From: an uncultured Bacteroidales bacterium
GTDB taxonomy: Bacteria > Bacteroidota > Bacteroidia > Bacteroidales > Paludibacteraceae
Direction: 5' to 3'
Assembly: GCA_937892015.1 (NCBI GenBank)
Contig: CALAUY010000064.1
Location: 1-6,812, forward strand
Length of the DNA stretch: 6,812 nucleotides
The translations under genes and the position numbers were made by a program. Below, piece after piece: positions 1 through 6,073 of the stretch (position 1 is the stretch's first letter; every line of letters begins with the position of its first letter). The notes beneath the pieces are model-generated. The model had not been told where the DNA came from. It made no database searches and saw only the letters and a program-made list of their open reading frames with translations.

Positions 1-9
1 CCAAAAAAG

Positions 10-41
10 TTTGCATATTTGAAAAAAATATATTAACTTTG
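10..41 (+). promoter_or_regulatory. Bacteroidetes-type promoter of the restriction-modification operon
   Basis: TTTG at 10-13 is followed, after exactly 20 bases, by TAACTTTG at 34-41. This fits the known Bacteroides sigma-ABfr consensus (TTTG, 19-21 bp, TAnnTTTG). Transcription would start around 47-50, giving a leader of about 60 bases before the methyltransferase ATG at 110. The core at 32-51 occurs again, identical over 20 bases, at 2895-2914. The match is read directly from the sequence; activity is inferred. Confidence 0.75.
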
Positions 42-51
42 CAGCCCGAAA
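32..51 (+). repeat. 20-bp promoter-core repeat, copy 1
   Basis: ATTAACTTTGCAGCCCGAAA here is identical to 2895-2914. It covers the -7 element and the presumed transcription start. Similarity continues loosely for about 15 more bases (A/G-rich, then TTTTG) in both places, so this looks like a duplicated control segment and not just a shared consensus. Confidence 0.8.
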
Positions 52-109
52 CGAAAAAATTTTGTTCATTAGTTTTTCCGATATACACTGATAACGATGA
101 GATTATACT

Positions 110-1834
110 ATGCCAAACAAGGGAAAAATACAAATACCGGAGCTGGACTTGTTTAGTGTACAAGCAGAGTATCCGGTTGAGATTGTGAATAATCAGAGTG
201 TAGCCGAGCATTTTGACGATTTGGACATGTCGAAGAATGTGCTTATATGCAACGTAAAGAAAGATAATGTAGCTCATTTTATAGATGGAACGGCGAAGAT
301 TTACTATACGGGCAAGAAATTTCCCTCGACCGTAGCGTTGAATAAGTTGTACTATTTCGTACCCTATTTTAGTAAGCAGTGTGGTTTGGGATTTACGGGG
401 ATTCGTGATTTATATTTGATAAAGATAGCTCGTGTAGGTACCCGCAAAGAAGGTGAGCCGGACAATGATCCGAACGATTTGCGGATTGTGTTTGAATTGC
501 AGTATGCGCGAAAGTTGTACGATGAGTATAAGTCGCATCGATTGCAGATATGGGAAACATACACAGACACGACGCTAATGAAACTTTCGCGGGAATACAC
601 ATCTTCGGCAGGATCAGACACGACCATTTTCAATGAAGGCGAGCTTTCGTTAAAAGAAGAAAAGTTGACTCATATTGATTGTTTTTCTGGTCCTGGAGGG
701 ATTTGTACCGGTTTACATGCGTCAGGATGGCAAACGCTCATTGCAATAGAGTACATCAAGAGTTGTTGTGAGACTTATGCCGCCAACCATCCAGACGTAC
801 ACGTCATTCACTCGGATATTAGAGACGTTACAAAAGAGCAGATTCTCCCATACATCCCGGCCAATGGTGTAGATTTGGTGACATCAGGCATGCCATGCGA
901 AACATTCTCAACAGCAGGAAACACTTCTCGTTCATTCTATGATGATCGCCAGTTCTTATTTCGCGAAGGGATTCGTATTGCTCAGATTTCCAATGCTAAA
1001 ATGATTTTGTTTGAGAATGTCCCTGCTATTACCTCCAAGCGAGAAGCAAAGCACTCGGGTGATTTGATAGTTAACATACTTAAGAAGGAGTTGAGGATGG
1101 CAGGTTATGGCAATTATATAGAAGTAGTGTTAGATTCGACTAAATTCGGTGTTCCACAGAAGCGCAATCGATTCTTTATACTTGCATGTAGATATCCCGA
1201 ATGGAAACTCCAGTCACCCAAACCCACCTCCTCTTGTGTGGTAAGTGTCAAAGAAGCATTAGCAGGTTTGCCTAACGTGATTGCGAACAGCAATCAAGAG
1301 GGGAAAGATTATACAAATGAACATTCTGATTATGAAACATTAATGCGCGATGACACATTTTGGCATAGAGAATCCATGACATCGAACGAGATACTCAATC
1401 ACATGCCAATGAACCATAGAGAATGTACACTGAAGCGCTTTGCATTACTTCGTCAGGGTGACAGTTTGAAGACATTATTCGATCGCTATCAAGGGGAAGA
1501 ACGGGCACAATTGCAGCAGGAGCGGATATTGCCAAAGAAGATGTTTATTAAGCGTAATTATCGTTTAAAAAGCGAAGAGCCATCCCCCACCGTAACGAGT
1601 CATTGTTTGGATGAGTTTGTTCATCCTGAATATAATCGTGCCTTGACCGTTCGTGAATGTGCACGATTACAGTCTTTCCCAGACTCATACAACTTTGTAG
1701 GTGGACCATATATTGTTCCACATATTGACCGCACCGTTCAAGATAAATATGAACAAATAGGTGATGCTGTGCCTCCATTGCTGGCATATGCATGGGGAGA
1801 AAAAATTAAACAAATATTTGCAAAAAACGATTAG
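110..1834 (+). CDS. DNA (cytosine-5) methyltransferase of a type II restriction-modification system
   Basis: This enzyme transfers a methyl group from S-adenosylmethionine to carbon 5 of a cytosine in a specific DNA site, protecting host DNA from the endonuclease encoded next. C5 motifs appear in canonical order. Motif I is D190-C-F-S-G-P-G-G197, and motif IV is G260-M-P-C263 with catalytic Cys263. Motif VI is E302-N-V, and motif VIII is Q350-K-R-N-R354. Motif IX is R515-E-C-A-R-L-Q-S-F-P-D525, and motif X is G551-D-A-V-P-P556. The target recognition domain should lie between about 360 and 510, ending in the PSPTVT segment (491-496). Residues 1-185 precede motif I and match nothing I recognise, so at 574 aa the protein is longer than many simple C5 enzymes (roughly 330-450 aa). 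The ATG at 110 is the first in frame after the promoter; there is no clear Shine-Dalgarno, as is usual in this phylum. The methylated sequence cannot be deduced here. Confidence 0.95.
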   Translation: MPNKGKIQIPELDLFSVQAEYPVEIVNNQSVAEHFDDLDMSKNVLICNVKKDNVAHFIDGTAKIYYTGKKFPSTVALNKLYYFVPYFSKQCGLGFTGIRDLYLIKIARVGTRKEGEPDNDPNDLRIVFELQYARKLYDEYKSHRLQIWETYTDTTLMKLSREYTSSAGSDTTIFNEGELSLKEEKLTHIDCFSGPGGICTGLHASGWQTLIAIEYIKSCCETYAANHPDVHVIHSDIRDVTKEQILPYIPANGVDLVTSGMPCETFSTAGNTSRSFYDDRQFLFREGIRIAQISNAKMILFENVPAITSKREAKHSGDLIVNILKKELRMAGYGNYIEVVLDSTKFGVPQKRNRFFILACRYPEWKLQSPKPTSSCVVSVKEALAGLPNVIANSNQEGKDYTNEHSDYETLMRDDTFWHRESMTSNEILNHMPMNHRECTLKRFALLRQGDSLKTLFDRYQGEERAQLQQERILPKKMFIKRNYRLKSEEPSPTVTSHCLDEFVHPEYNRALTVRECARLQSFPDSYNFVGGPYIVPHIDRTVQDKYEQIGDAVPPLLAYAWGEKIKQIFAKND

Positions 1835-1838
1835 GCGT

Positions 1839-2702
1839 ATGGTTAAGAAGTATTCTCGGTATTGTCTTGATAAGTATCAAGAAGAATACAACAAATGTTT
1901 TGAAAATTTAAAGTTGCAACATGCGGGACAGAAAATTACTGAAGCCGTATTGAATGAATACGACAGGGAATCTCAAAAAACGGCTATTCGTGTAACAATA
2001 ACAAAAGCACTGCGTAAATATCCCAATGAGTCGGTAGCTGAATTGTGGGGTGCCATTTATCAAGCACATTTGTTTCGCAAATCAGGGATTTCGGATTTAG
2101 AGACTATAAATAAAGTAATCAGCGCAGATCAAAGTTGGAAGAAATCCAGTGGACATGCCTTTGAAGAAATGGTCAAGGAGTTAGCATCTCTTGCTCTTCA
2201 TGGAAGTGGAGTCGAAGTTATTTTGCAGCGCGATTTGAACACGTTGCTTAAAGCCGGTGAATTGGCGAATGAACCTCGTGACATTAGTTGGTTAAAGGAA
2301 CAGATAAAATCAAATATATTTGATTTATATGGTATTTTAATGGTGGATAATAAGAAGTACTGCTATAGTTGCATACAAGCTAAAACTAGTATCCGTGACC
2401 GAGTAACCCGTGATCGCGAGCCATCCATTCATGCAATGCAATCTTTCTTCTGGAGTGTGGTATTTGTGCTTGATGGCGACTTTCTACGCCTGCCTAAATT
2501 TGTTAGTATGATTAATGGCGGTTCGGAGGAGTTTCCCGAAAATGGCTGGCATGGCATGTATGTGCTTTCTGTTAAAGAAGCAAACAATCGAATATATCCA
2601 CTGACAATGGATTTTGATATTTTCAAGTCACATGCATTACAAGCAGCTGATCAATGGCTAAAACGTCGCCAATGGTTTGACCGTACATGGATGGCACAAT
2701 AA
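1839..2702 (+). CDS. Putative type II restriction endonuclease, PD-(D/E)XK fold, CCGG/CCNGG-recognising type
   Basis: This is probably the DNA-cleaving partner of the upstream methyltransferase. In the 287-aa product counted from the ATG at 1839, candidate catalytic residues are E109/E110 (SGHAFEEMV), D162 (IFDLYG), K182 (in IQAKTS) and E194. The stretch 180-194, Q-A-K-T-S-I-R-D-R-V-T-R-D-R-E, fits the K-x-S-x-R-(D/E)-R signature of endonucleases such as Ecl18kI, SsoII and NgoMIV. In that group the arginines read the CC:GG half-sites. The D, K and E positions are close to those I recall for Ecl18kI (D160, K182, E195). It begins 4 bases after the methyltransferase stop, suggesting translational coupling within one operon. 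An in-frame ATG at 1761 would add 26 residues overlapping the methyltransferase; I prefer 1839 because the upstream stretch is explained by methyltransferase coding. BsaWI-like enzymes are the other family I considered. The fold call is fairly firm; the specificity is inference. Confidence 0.8.
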   Translation: MVKKYSRYCLDKYQEEYNKCFENLKLQHAGQKITEAVLNEYDRESQKTAIRVTITKALRKYPNESVAELWGAIYQAHLFRKSGISDLETINKVISADQSWKKSSGHAFEEMVKELASLALHGSGVEVILQRDLNTLLKAGELANEPRDISWLKEQIKSNIFDLYGILMVDNKKYCYSCIQAKTSIRDRVTRDREPSIHAMQSFFWSVVFVLDGDFLRLPKFVSMINGGSEEFPENGWHGMYVLSVKEANNRIYPLTMDFDIFKSHALQAADQWLKRRQWFDRTWMAQ

Positions 2703-2770
2703 TCTGATAGTCAGTTTGTTCTTATCTGTGCAGCGTGAAATGCAGCCGTAATGACCGTAAGGGGAAGAAT

Positions 2771-2782
2771 GGTTGTACAACC
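2771..2782. promoter_or_regulatory. 12-bp perfect palindrome, possible operator
   Basis: GGTTGTACAACC is self-complementary over all 12 bases. It lies about 115 bp upstream of the second promoter core. GGTTG recurs nearby (about 2795 and 2877-2881). A regulator-binding site is possible, but no controller gene is evident in the window. Confidence 0.25.
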
Positions 2783-2894
2783 TCTCACAGGCATGGTTGG
2801 AACATCATCAAAGACCATATCCCTCTTCAAGTAAAGTAGTCATGGTATGCAAAGTAGGCATTACATGTGGGCGGATGGTTGAAAATGGAAAAAC

Positions 2895-2914
2895 ATTAAC
2901 TTTGCAGCCCGAAA
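2895..2914 (+). promoter_or_regulatory. Promoter core (repeat copy 2) upstream of the 491-aa gene
   Basis: TAACTTTG at 2897-2904 is a good TAnnTTTG -7 element, and the surrounding 20 bases are identical to 32-51 before the methyltransferase. The -33 element is poorer: TTG at 2879-2881 is only 15 bases away, against 20 in copy 1. The start would be near 2910, leaving a leader of about 85 bases before the ATG at 2998. Weaker or regulated expression compared with the RM promoter is an inference. Confidence 0.6.
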
Positions 2915-2927
2915 GGAAAGGAGTTTT

Positions 2928-2949
2928 GTATCGTGTCATGGACAGATAC
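2928..2949 (+). promoter_or_regulatory. Leader hairpin between promoter and 491-aa gene
   Basis: GTATC-g-TGTC, loop ATG, GACA-GATAC forms a 9-bp stem with a single bulged G. CCCGAA (2908-2913) can also pair with TTCGGG (2954-2959) around it. In the predicted transcript this sits 20-50 bases after the start. It could be an RNA leader structure or a DNA operator dyad; there is no T-tract, so it is not an obvious terminator. Confidence 0.35.
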
Positions 2950-2997
2950 TCTGTTCGGGGAGATAGATAATATTAACAAGTAAAACCAATACGAAGC

Positions 2998-4473
2998 ATG
3001 GAAAACAAACAACCGATATCGAATGAGGCGTTTGCATTATCGAGTTATGAGTGCTTGATAGTAACTCCGTATATGAGGTTTGCGAATGGAGCGGAAGGCA
3101 GTGTGCTGGTTATGAATTTTGATTCAGAAGAAGCGTACCTCCTTATGTTTAACAGTCCTGAGCGCATAGCGGCAAACGAGAACCGGCTATTAGAGGATAA
3201 AAGGTACAAAGAATATGGTCATTTACTTATGTCCGAAGCCGAACGTTTTATACAGTTTCGCGACGAATGCCTAAATAAGAATGATGATGCTTACTGCATG
3301 TCACAAGAAGTGTATGAAAAGTATGGTGTGGTGCTGTTGGCCAGGCATCTTTTTGCTTCGCATATAGCCGACAGAATTTGCATCAAACTGAATGAAAATA
3401 GAAGAGCGTACTTCTGGCTTCAAAGCAGGTTGGATGAACAAATATTATTCAAATCTGCATCGAGATTCCAATTAATGGAATTGGATGAAGATGTGAGTTG
3501 TGTTCTTTCTGAAGAGAGAAGCTGGAGAGGGACTATTGTGTCTCAAGCGATGCAGTTTGTGAGTAAAGAAAAGAGCTATTTAGACGAGATACAAGAAGAG
3601 ATTAGTAAAGCGCGAAACATGTATATTGATTTGCTTCGTACAGAAAAAAACATATACAAACTCTACTTGGGTCGAGCCGTAATGTCGGAATATCACGATA
3701 AGAAAAAAATCGTTGATTGGAAACAGCTCATGGAGAAAACACACGAACAATTATACGGGCATTCGTTTTCTTTCGTCTATTCAGATTATAGTATCCAAGA
3801 GATTATGGGGTTTTTCGAACTATGCAAATATTTGTACATAGAAAGACCTGACTATTTTGTTAAGCCGCAATTTGTTTCGGCCACATTAGACGAGCGCGTT
3901 CAGCTCTATGATGAATACCTCCATGCATGCACGGACGAAATGCTAACCGAGCTACTTAAGGAAGATGATCCCAGCCGAATAGAAAAGCCGAATAGGGAAG
4001 AGGCACAGGAGTTGGCGAAAGAGCGTATGGTTGAGATGATAGGGAAAATTCCGGAAGGATTGCCCGAAGAGCAAAAAGCCAGATATGCGAAATACGAGGA
4101 GGGTTTTCTTAAAAAAATAGGCATAGCAGCCAAATCGCTTCCCACAAAAAAGACCTCGAGACCAAACGCCACGAAAAGAGAAAGCGAGAGTGATGACTTT
4201 CTAATGCTTATTACGCATGAAGACAAACAAAAGGTATTAAGCGAACTGCACAATAGAATAGACCATCGAAAAGGGAAAGCTATCGGGATTGTTATAGCAG
4301 CAGCTGCGTATAAATACAATGTGTTAAGTCGCACACCGACCGAAAAAGAGTTTAGAAAAGAGTTCACTGATATAGAAAATTGCTCGTGGAGATCTATATC
4401 GCAATGGTTGGCAAAAGTAAACAAACCTGAACAATTACATAAGGATATTAGTGATGTTTTGCTCAGATTTTAG
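2998..4473 (+). CDS. Uncharacterised 491-aa protein next to the RM operon
   Basis: I do not recognise this family. It has no signal peptide and no membrane segment, so it should be cytoplasmic. Residues 1-170 are mixed in character, with many aromatic and acidic residues. Residues 185-370 are strongly helical and charged (for example around 190-225 and 330-370), with coiled-coil-like patches. A basic, Ser-rich linker at about 379-400 leads to a compact C-terminal region (401-491). That region includes a hydrophobic helix (I429-A437), a PTEKEFRKEF segment (447-456) and SWRSISQWL (463-471), which reads like a small winged-helix or other helical module. The layout loosely recalls Bacteroidales mobile-element proteins of unknown function. 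The ATG at 2998 follows the promoter leader, and no better start is visible. Its promoter core is identical to that of the RM operon, so a related or accessory defence role is possible but unproven. Base composition is like the RM genes and lower in GC than the right-hand operon. Confidence 0.8.
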   Translation: MENKQPISNEAFALSSYECLIVTPYMRFANGAEGSVLVMNFDSEEAYLLMFNSPERIAANENRLLEDKRYKEYGHLLMSEAERFIQFRDECLNKNDDAYCMSQEVYEKYGVVLLARHLFASHIADRICIKLNENRRAYFWLQSRLDEQILFKSASRFQLMELDEDVSCVLSEERSWRGTIVSQAMQFVSKEKSYLDEIQEEISKARNMYIDLLRTEKNIYKLYLGRAVMSEYHDKKKIVDWKQLMEKTHEQLYGHSFSFVYSDYSIQEIMGFFELCKYLYIERPDYFVKPQFVSATLDERVQLYDEYLHACTDEMLTELLKEDDPSRIEKPNREEAQELAKERMVEMIGKIPEGLPEEQKARYAKYEEGFLKKIGIAAKSLPTKKTSRPNATKRESESDDFLMLITHEDKQKVLSELHNRIDHRKGKAIGIVIAAAAYKYNVLSRTPTEKEFRKEFTDIENCSWRSISQWLAKVNKPEQLHKDISDVLLRF

Positions 4474-4492
4474 CTTCCATTACTTCTAAACG

Positions 4493-4519
4493 TTTCCAAA
4501 TCAGACGCTGGAAGTTTTT
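4493..4519 (+). terminator. Weak possible rho-independent terminator after the 491-aa gene
   Basis: TTTCCA (4493-4498) pairs with TGGAAG (4509-4514), including one G·U pair, across a 10-base loop, followed by TTTTT at 4515-4519. The stem is short and A/T-rich, so termination would be inefficient. A stronger hairpin with T-tract lies at 4567-4609. Confidence 0.3.
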
Positions 4520-4532
4520 GGAATCCAAAAAA

Positions 4533-4564
4533 TTTGGTAATATAAATAAAAAGCAGTAATTTTG
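4533..4564 (+). promoter_or_regulatory. Bacteroidetes-type promoter, first of a tandem pair
   Basis: TTTG at 4533-4536 is followed by exactly 20 bases and then TAATTTTG at 4557-4564, a near-ideal match to the phylum's TTTG / TAnnTTTG promoter. The start would be around 4570, inside the hairpin described at 4567-4591. Confidence 0.65.
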
Positions 4565-4580
4565 CACCGTCATTCGAAAA
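4548..4580 (+). repeat. 33-bp direct repeat, copy 1 (promoter plus hairpin arm)
   Basis: This 33-base segment is repeated without change at 4644-4676, starting 96 bp downstream. It contains the -7 element and the left arm of a hairpin. The right arms differ between the copies but both still pair. Confidence 0.85.
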
Positions 4581-4609
4581 TCGAGTGACGGATGTTTTTC
4601 TGTTTTTTT
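4567..4609 (+). terminator. Hairpin followed by T-tract; terminator or attenuator
   Basis: CCGTCATTCG (4567-4576) pairs with CGAGTGACGG (4582-4591) over 10 bp with one G·U pair and a 5-base loop. It is followed by TTTTT at 4595-4599 and TTTTTTT at 4603-4609. For transcripts reading through from the 491-aa gene this is a good intrinsic terminator. It also overlaps the predicted start of the promoter at 4533-4564, so a role as attenuator or operator is possible. Confidence 0.55.
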
Positions 4610-4643
4610 GAAAATTCGGACAGATTTCCGAACTTTTCCGAGA

Positions 4644-4676
4644 AAAAAGCAGTAATTTTGCACCGTCATTCGAAAA
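4644..4676 (+). repeat. 33-bp direct repeat, copy 2
   Basis: Identical to 4548-4580. TAATTTTG at 4653-4660 is again a good -7 element, but no TTTG lies at the expected -33 spacing, so this second promoter may be weak or activator-dependent. It is the copy nearer the 178-aa gene (ATG at 4740). Confidence 0.8.
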
Positions 4677-4690
4677 ATCGGGTGGCGGTG
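4661..4690 (+). promoter_or_regulatory. Second hairpin, in the leader of the 178-aa gene
   Basis: CACCGTCATTCG (4661-4672) pairs with CGGGTGGCGGTG (4679-4690) over 12 bp around a 6-base loop. Three of the pairs are G·U. No T-tract follows, so it is unlikely to terminate by itself. The left arm equals that of copy 1 while the right arm has changed, yet pairing is kept in RNA. Confidence 0.5.
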
Positions 4691-4739
4691 CTTTATTGAG
4701 AAAGCATCAGAAAATATTTTTTAATTTGTAAAATTTCGT

Positions 4740-5276
4740 ATGACTCGCACGTGCAATGAGCGGCCGCTCGCAGACGAGGTTTTTACGCAATTTTTACAAA
4801 AAATTATGACAATCAACAATTTTAGTCATGCTCAAGTAACAGAGTTATTAACCCGCGCACAGCGGATGGTAAGGTATCGCAAGGACGACAATGGCAACAA
4901 GGTTGCGTATGGTTTCCTCTTATGGGAAGATCGTGATTGGTTGGTCGTGTTGCAGTGGTTGCAAGACAATGGTTTGTTCGTGACCAATCCGAAGCGTCCG
5001 CCAATCGCGAAGTTCGTCAAATGGATAGAGGAGACGCAAGTGCCTCAACTGCTGTCGTCGTGCCAAACGGAGTCGATAACGTTGGCGAATAACGCCTTGA
5101 ACGGCGCGCGTTACCCATGGAATGAGACTCGGATGAAGCCGCATATCCTTGTTCGGTGGAGAGCGTTGTACCAAAATCTTGACAAGTTGTGGACTGACAT
5201 TTCAACGAGTGAACAACACGGCGAAAATAGGTTTCAACGAGTGAACAACACGGCGAAAATAGGTTTCAACGAGTAA
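4740..5276 (+). CDS. Uncharacterised 178-aa protein ending in a tandem repeat
   Basis: I do not recognise this protein. It is soluble and has a helical, tryptophan-rich centre (W62, W67, W73, W95), a basic patch (R39-R47) and further Trp/Arg residues at 127-151. This composition could fit a small nucleic-acid-binding or phage/mobile-element protein, but no catalytic motif is visible. The first in-frame ATG is at 4740; an internal ATG at 4806 (residue 23) is an alternative. There is no Shine-Dalgarno at either. From about residue 155 the protein is encoded by a 32-bp tandem repeat. Because 32 is not a multiple of 3, successive copies are read in different frames, and the stop lies in the third copy. 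The last 24 residues are therefore probably not part of the conserved fold. Two promoter-like repeats and a hairpin lie upstream. Confidence 0.65.
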   Translation: MTRTCNERPLADEVFTQFLQKIMTINNFSHAQVTELLTRAQRMVRYRKDDNGNKVAYGFLLWEDRDWLVVLQWLQDNGLFVTNPKRPPIAKFVKWIEETQVPQLLSSCQTESITLANNALNGARYPWNETRMKPHILVRWRALYQNLDKLWTDISTSEQHGENRFQRVNNTAKIGFNE

Positions 5277-5290
5277 GCAACACGGCGAAA
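5201..5290 (+). repeat. 32-bp tandem repeat, about 2.8 copies, across the 3' end of the 178-aa gene
   Basis: Units at 5201-5232 and 5233-5264 are identical. The third (5265-5290) matches over 26 bases with two substitutions (GTGAAC becomes GTAAGC), then diverges. The third copy supplies the TAA stop of the 178-aa gene (5274-5276). Units abut without spacers, so this is not a CRISPR array. Confidence 0.9.
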
Positions 5291-5349
5291 TCGATTGGCA
5301 CGTTTTGTGAAAATTCCCATTAGTATGAATTTTTAAATTTTTTATAATT

Positions 5350-5751
5350 ATGGCAAAGAAGAAAATGACTTGCGTCGATTTGACGACGGAGATGAAAAAC
5401 GGCGAGATGAAAGTATTGGACAGCCGCAAAGGCACACTCATCCGCATGGGCAACTACGCTTACACGTTCATCGAGCGTGGCGTGAAAACAGTACGAAAAA
5501 TGTGGATGTGCTGGGTGACTGTCGGTCGCTGCCTGTACGGCAAAGTGACGCTGAACGCCGACCACGTGCAGGTGCAGTTCTACATCCCGCATGCAGCGTA
5601 CGAACGCGATGTGAACCGATTGGCCGACATCATCGTTGAGCAGGCCGAGACGCTGGCCGAACAGGTGATGAACGCGCGAGTAGTGGAACTGGCCGGTTCG
5701 CTGCAAGCGATGAAACCCATCGTAATCGACGAGGAGGACGCAGCCGCATGA
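5350..5751 (+). CDS. Uncharacterised 133-aa protein, first gene of the replication-type operon
   Basis: I do not recognise this family. The first half (residues 1-80) appears to be beta-rich, with alternating hydrophobics (KVTLNADHVQVQFYIP, 65-80) and a basic start. The second half (84-121) is one or two amphipathic helices rich in Ala, Glu and Val, and the tail is acidic (DEED, 127-130). No signal peptide or membrane segment is evident. The ATG at 5350 follows an A/T-rich leader typical of Bacteroidetes, without a strong Shine-Dalgarno. The stop overlaps the start of the next gene by 4 bases (ATGA), so the two are translationally coupled. Location immediately upstream of a VirE-N/BT4734-like gene suggests an accessory role in phage or integrative-element DNA metabolism; this is contextual inference only. 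GC content is visibly higher than in the RM genes. Confidence 0.8.
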   Translation: MAKKKMTCVDLTTEMKNGEMKVLDSRKGTLIRMGNYAYTFIERGVKTVRKMWMCWVTVGRCLYGKVTLNADHVQVQFYIPHAAYERDVNRLADIIVEQAETLAEQVMNARVVELAGSLQAMKPIVIDEEDAAA

Positions 5752-6068
5752 AAATTCTGGCTCTTAGCGAGGGCGGCGTGAAATGCAGTAGCGCCTGCCC
5801 TTACTACGAGGAAAGTGGTGTCATTCAAGCGATTGGAGGTCCGATGAAGACGCATTGTCAGGCGGTGATGCAGGATGTGATAATCGACTGCCACGTGTTT
5901 GACCCGAGTAAGACGCTCATGGCGGATGTGACCGAAGACCAAGTGCGGGAGATGGCGAAAACGCTGAAGATACCTCTGCGCAAAGTGCGAAAACTCTATC
6001 CTCGTAATCACAAAGAAATTCATCCCGTAGGATGGAAAGTAAAAAAATCCGAAATTATTAAATCATAA
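5748..6068 (+). CDS. Uncharacterised 106-aa protein with clustered cysteines
   Basis: The family is not recognised. The N-terminal half contains C13-x3-C17, then H36-C37 and C48, a set that could bind a metal ion, although the spacing does not match a classical zinc finger. The C-terminal half has a helix (DVTEDQVREMAKTLKI, about 60-75) leading into a very basic segment (R78-K100), consistent with nucleic-acid contact. It starts within the stop of the 133-aa gene (4-base overlap) and ends 5 bases before the next ATG, so it sits in the middle of a tight operon. A small DNA-binding helper for the primase-like protein is a reasonable guess, no more. Confidence 0.8.
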   Translation: MKILALSEGGVKCSSACPYYEESGVIQAIGGPMKTHCQAVMQDVIIDCHVFDPSKTLMADVTEDQVREMAKTLKIPLRKVRKLYPRNHKEIHPVGWKVKKSEIIKS

Positions 6069-6073
6069 AGAAT

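Larger units (their letters stand above)
2703..2997 (+). other. Intergenic region between endonuclease and 491-aa gene, with duplicated promoter core
   Basis: No convincing gene lies here. A 65-codon open frame at 2773-2970 runs straight through the promoter and leader and resembles nothing known. The region holds a 12-bp perfect palindrome GGTTGTACAACC (2771-2782), the second promoter-core copy (2895-2914) and a leader hairpin (2928-2949). No strong terminator follows the endonuclease stop; a 4-bp stem CTGA-tag-TCAG just after it is too weak to call. Confidence 0.6.

Noticed and set aside
1761..1838. Upstream ATG that would lengthen the endonuclease by 26 residues
   Set aside because: It overlaps the conserved motif X end of the methyltransferase gene in another frame; the ATG at 1839 follows the methyltransferase stop by 4 bases and fits normal operon spacing.
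2773..2970. 65-codon open frame after the endonuclease gene
   Set aside because: It crosses the promoter core and leader hairpin of the next gene, resembles no protein known to me, and looks like chance.
3906..4424. 172-codon open frame on the minus strand
   Set aside because: It is antisense to the 491-aa gene, with a low-complexity Ser-rich translation typical of a shadow frame.
4758..4769. 12-bp palindrome GAGCGGCCGCTC near the start of the 178-aa gene
   Set aside because: It lies within coding sequence close to the start and contains a NotI-type octamer, but nothing else suggests a cloning scar or an operator.
5201..5290. CRISPR array
   Set aside because: The 32-bp units abut with no spacers and the third is degenerate; it is a simple tandem repeat.
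5580..6023. 147-codon minus-strand frame opposite the 133-aa and 106-aa genes
   Set aside because: It lies across two tightly coupled plus-strand genes and has a His/Arg-rich translation typical of a shadow; no independent coding signal.
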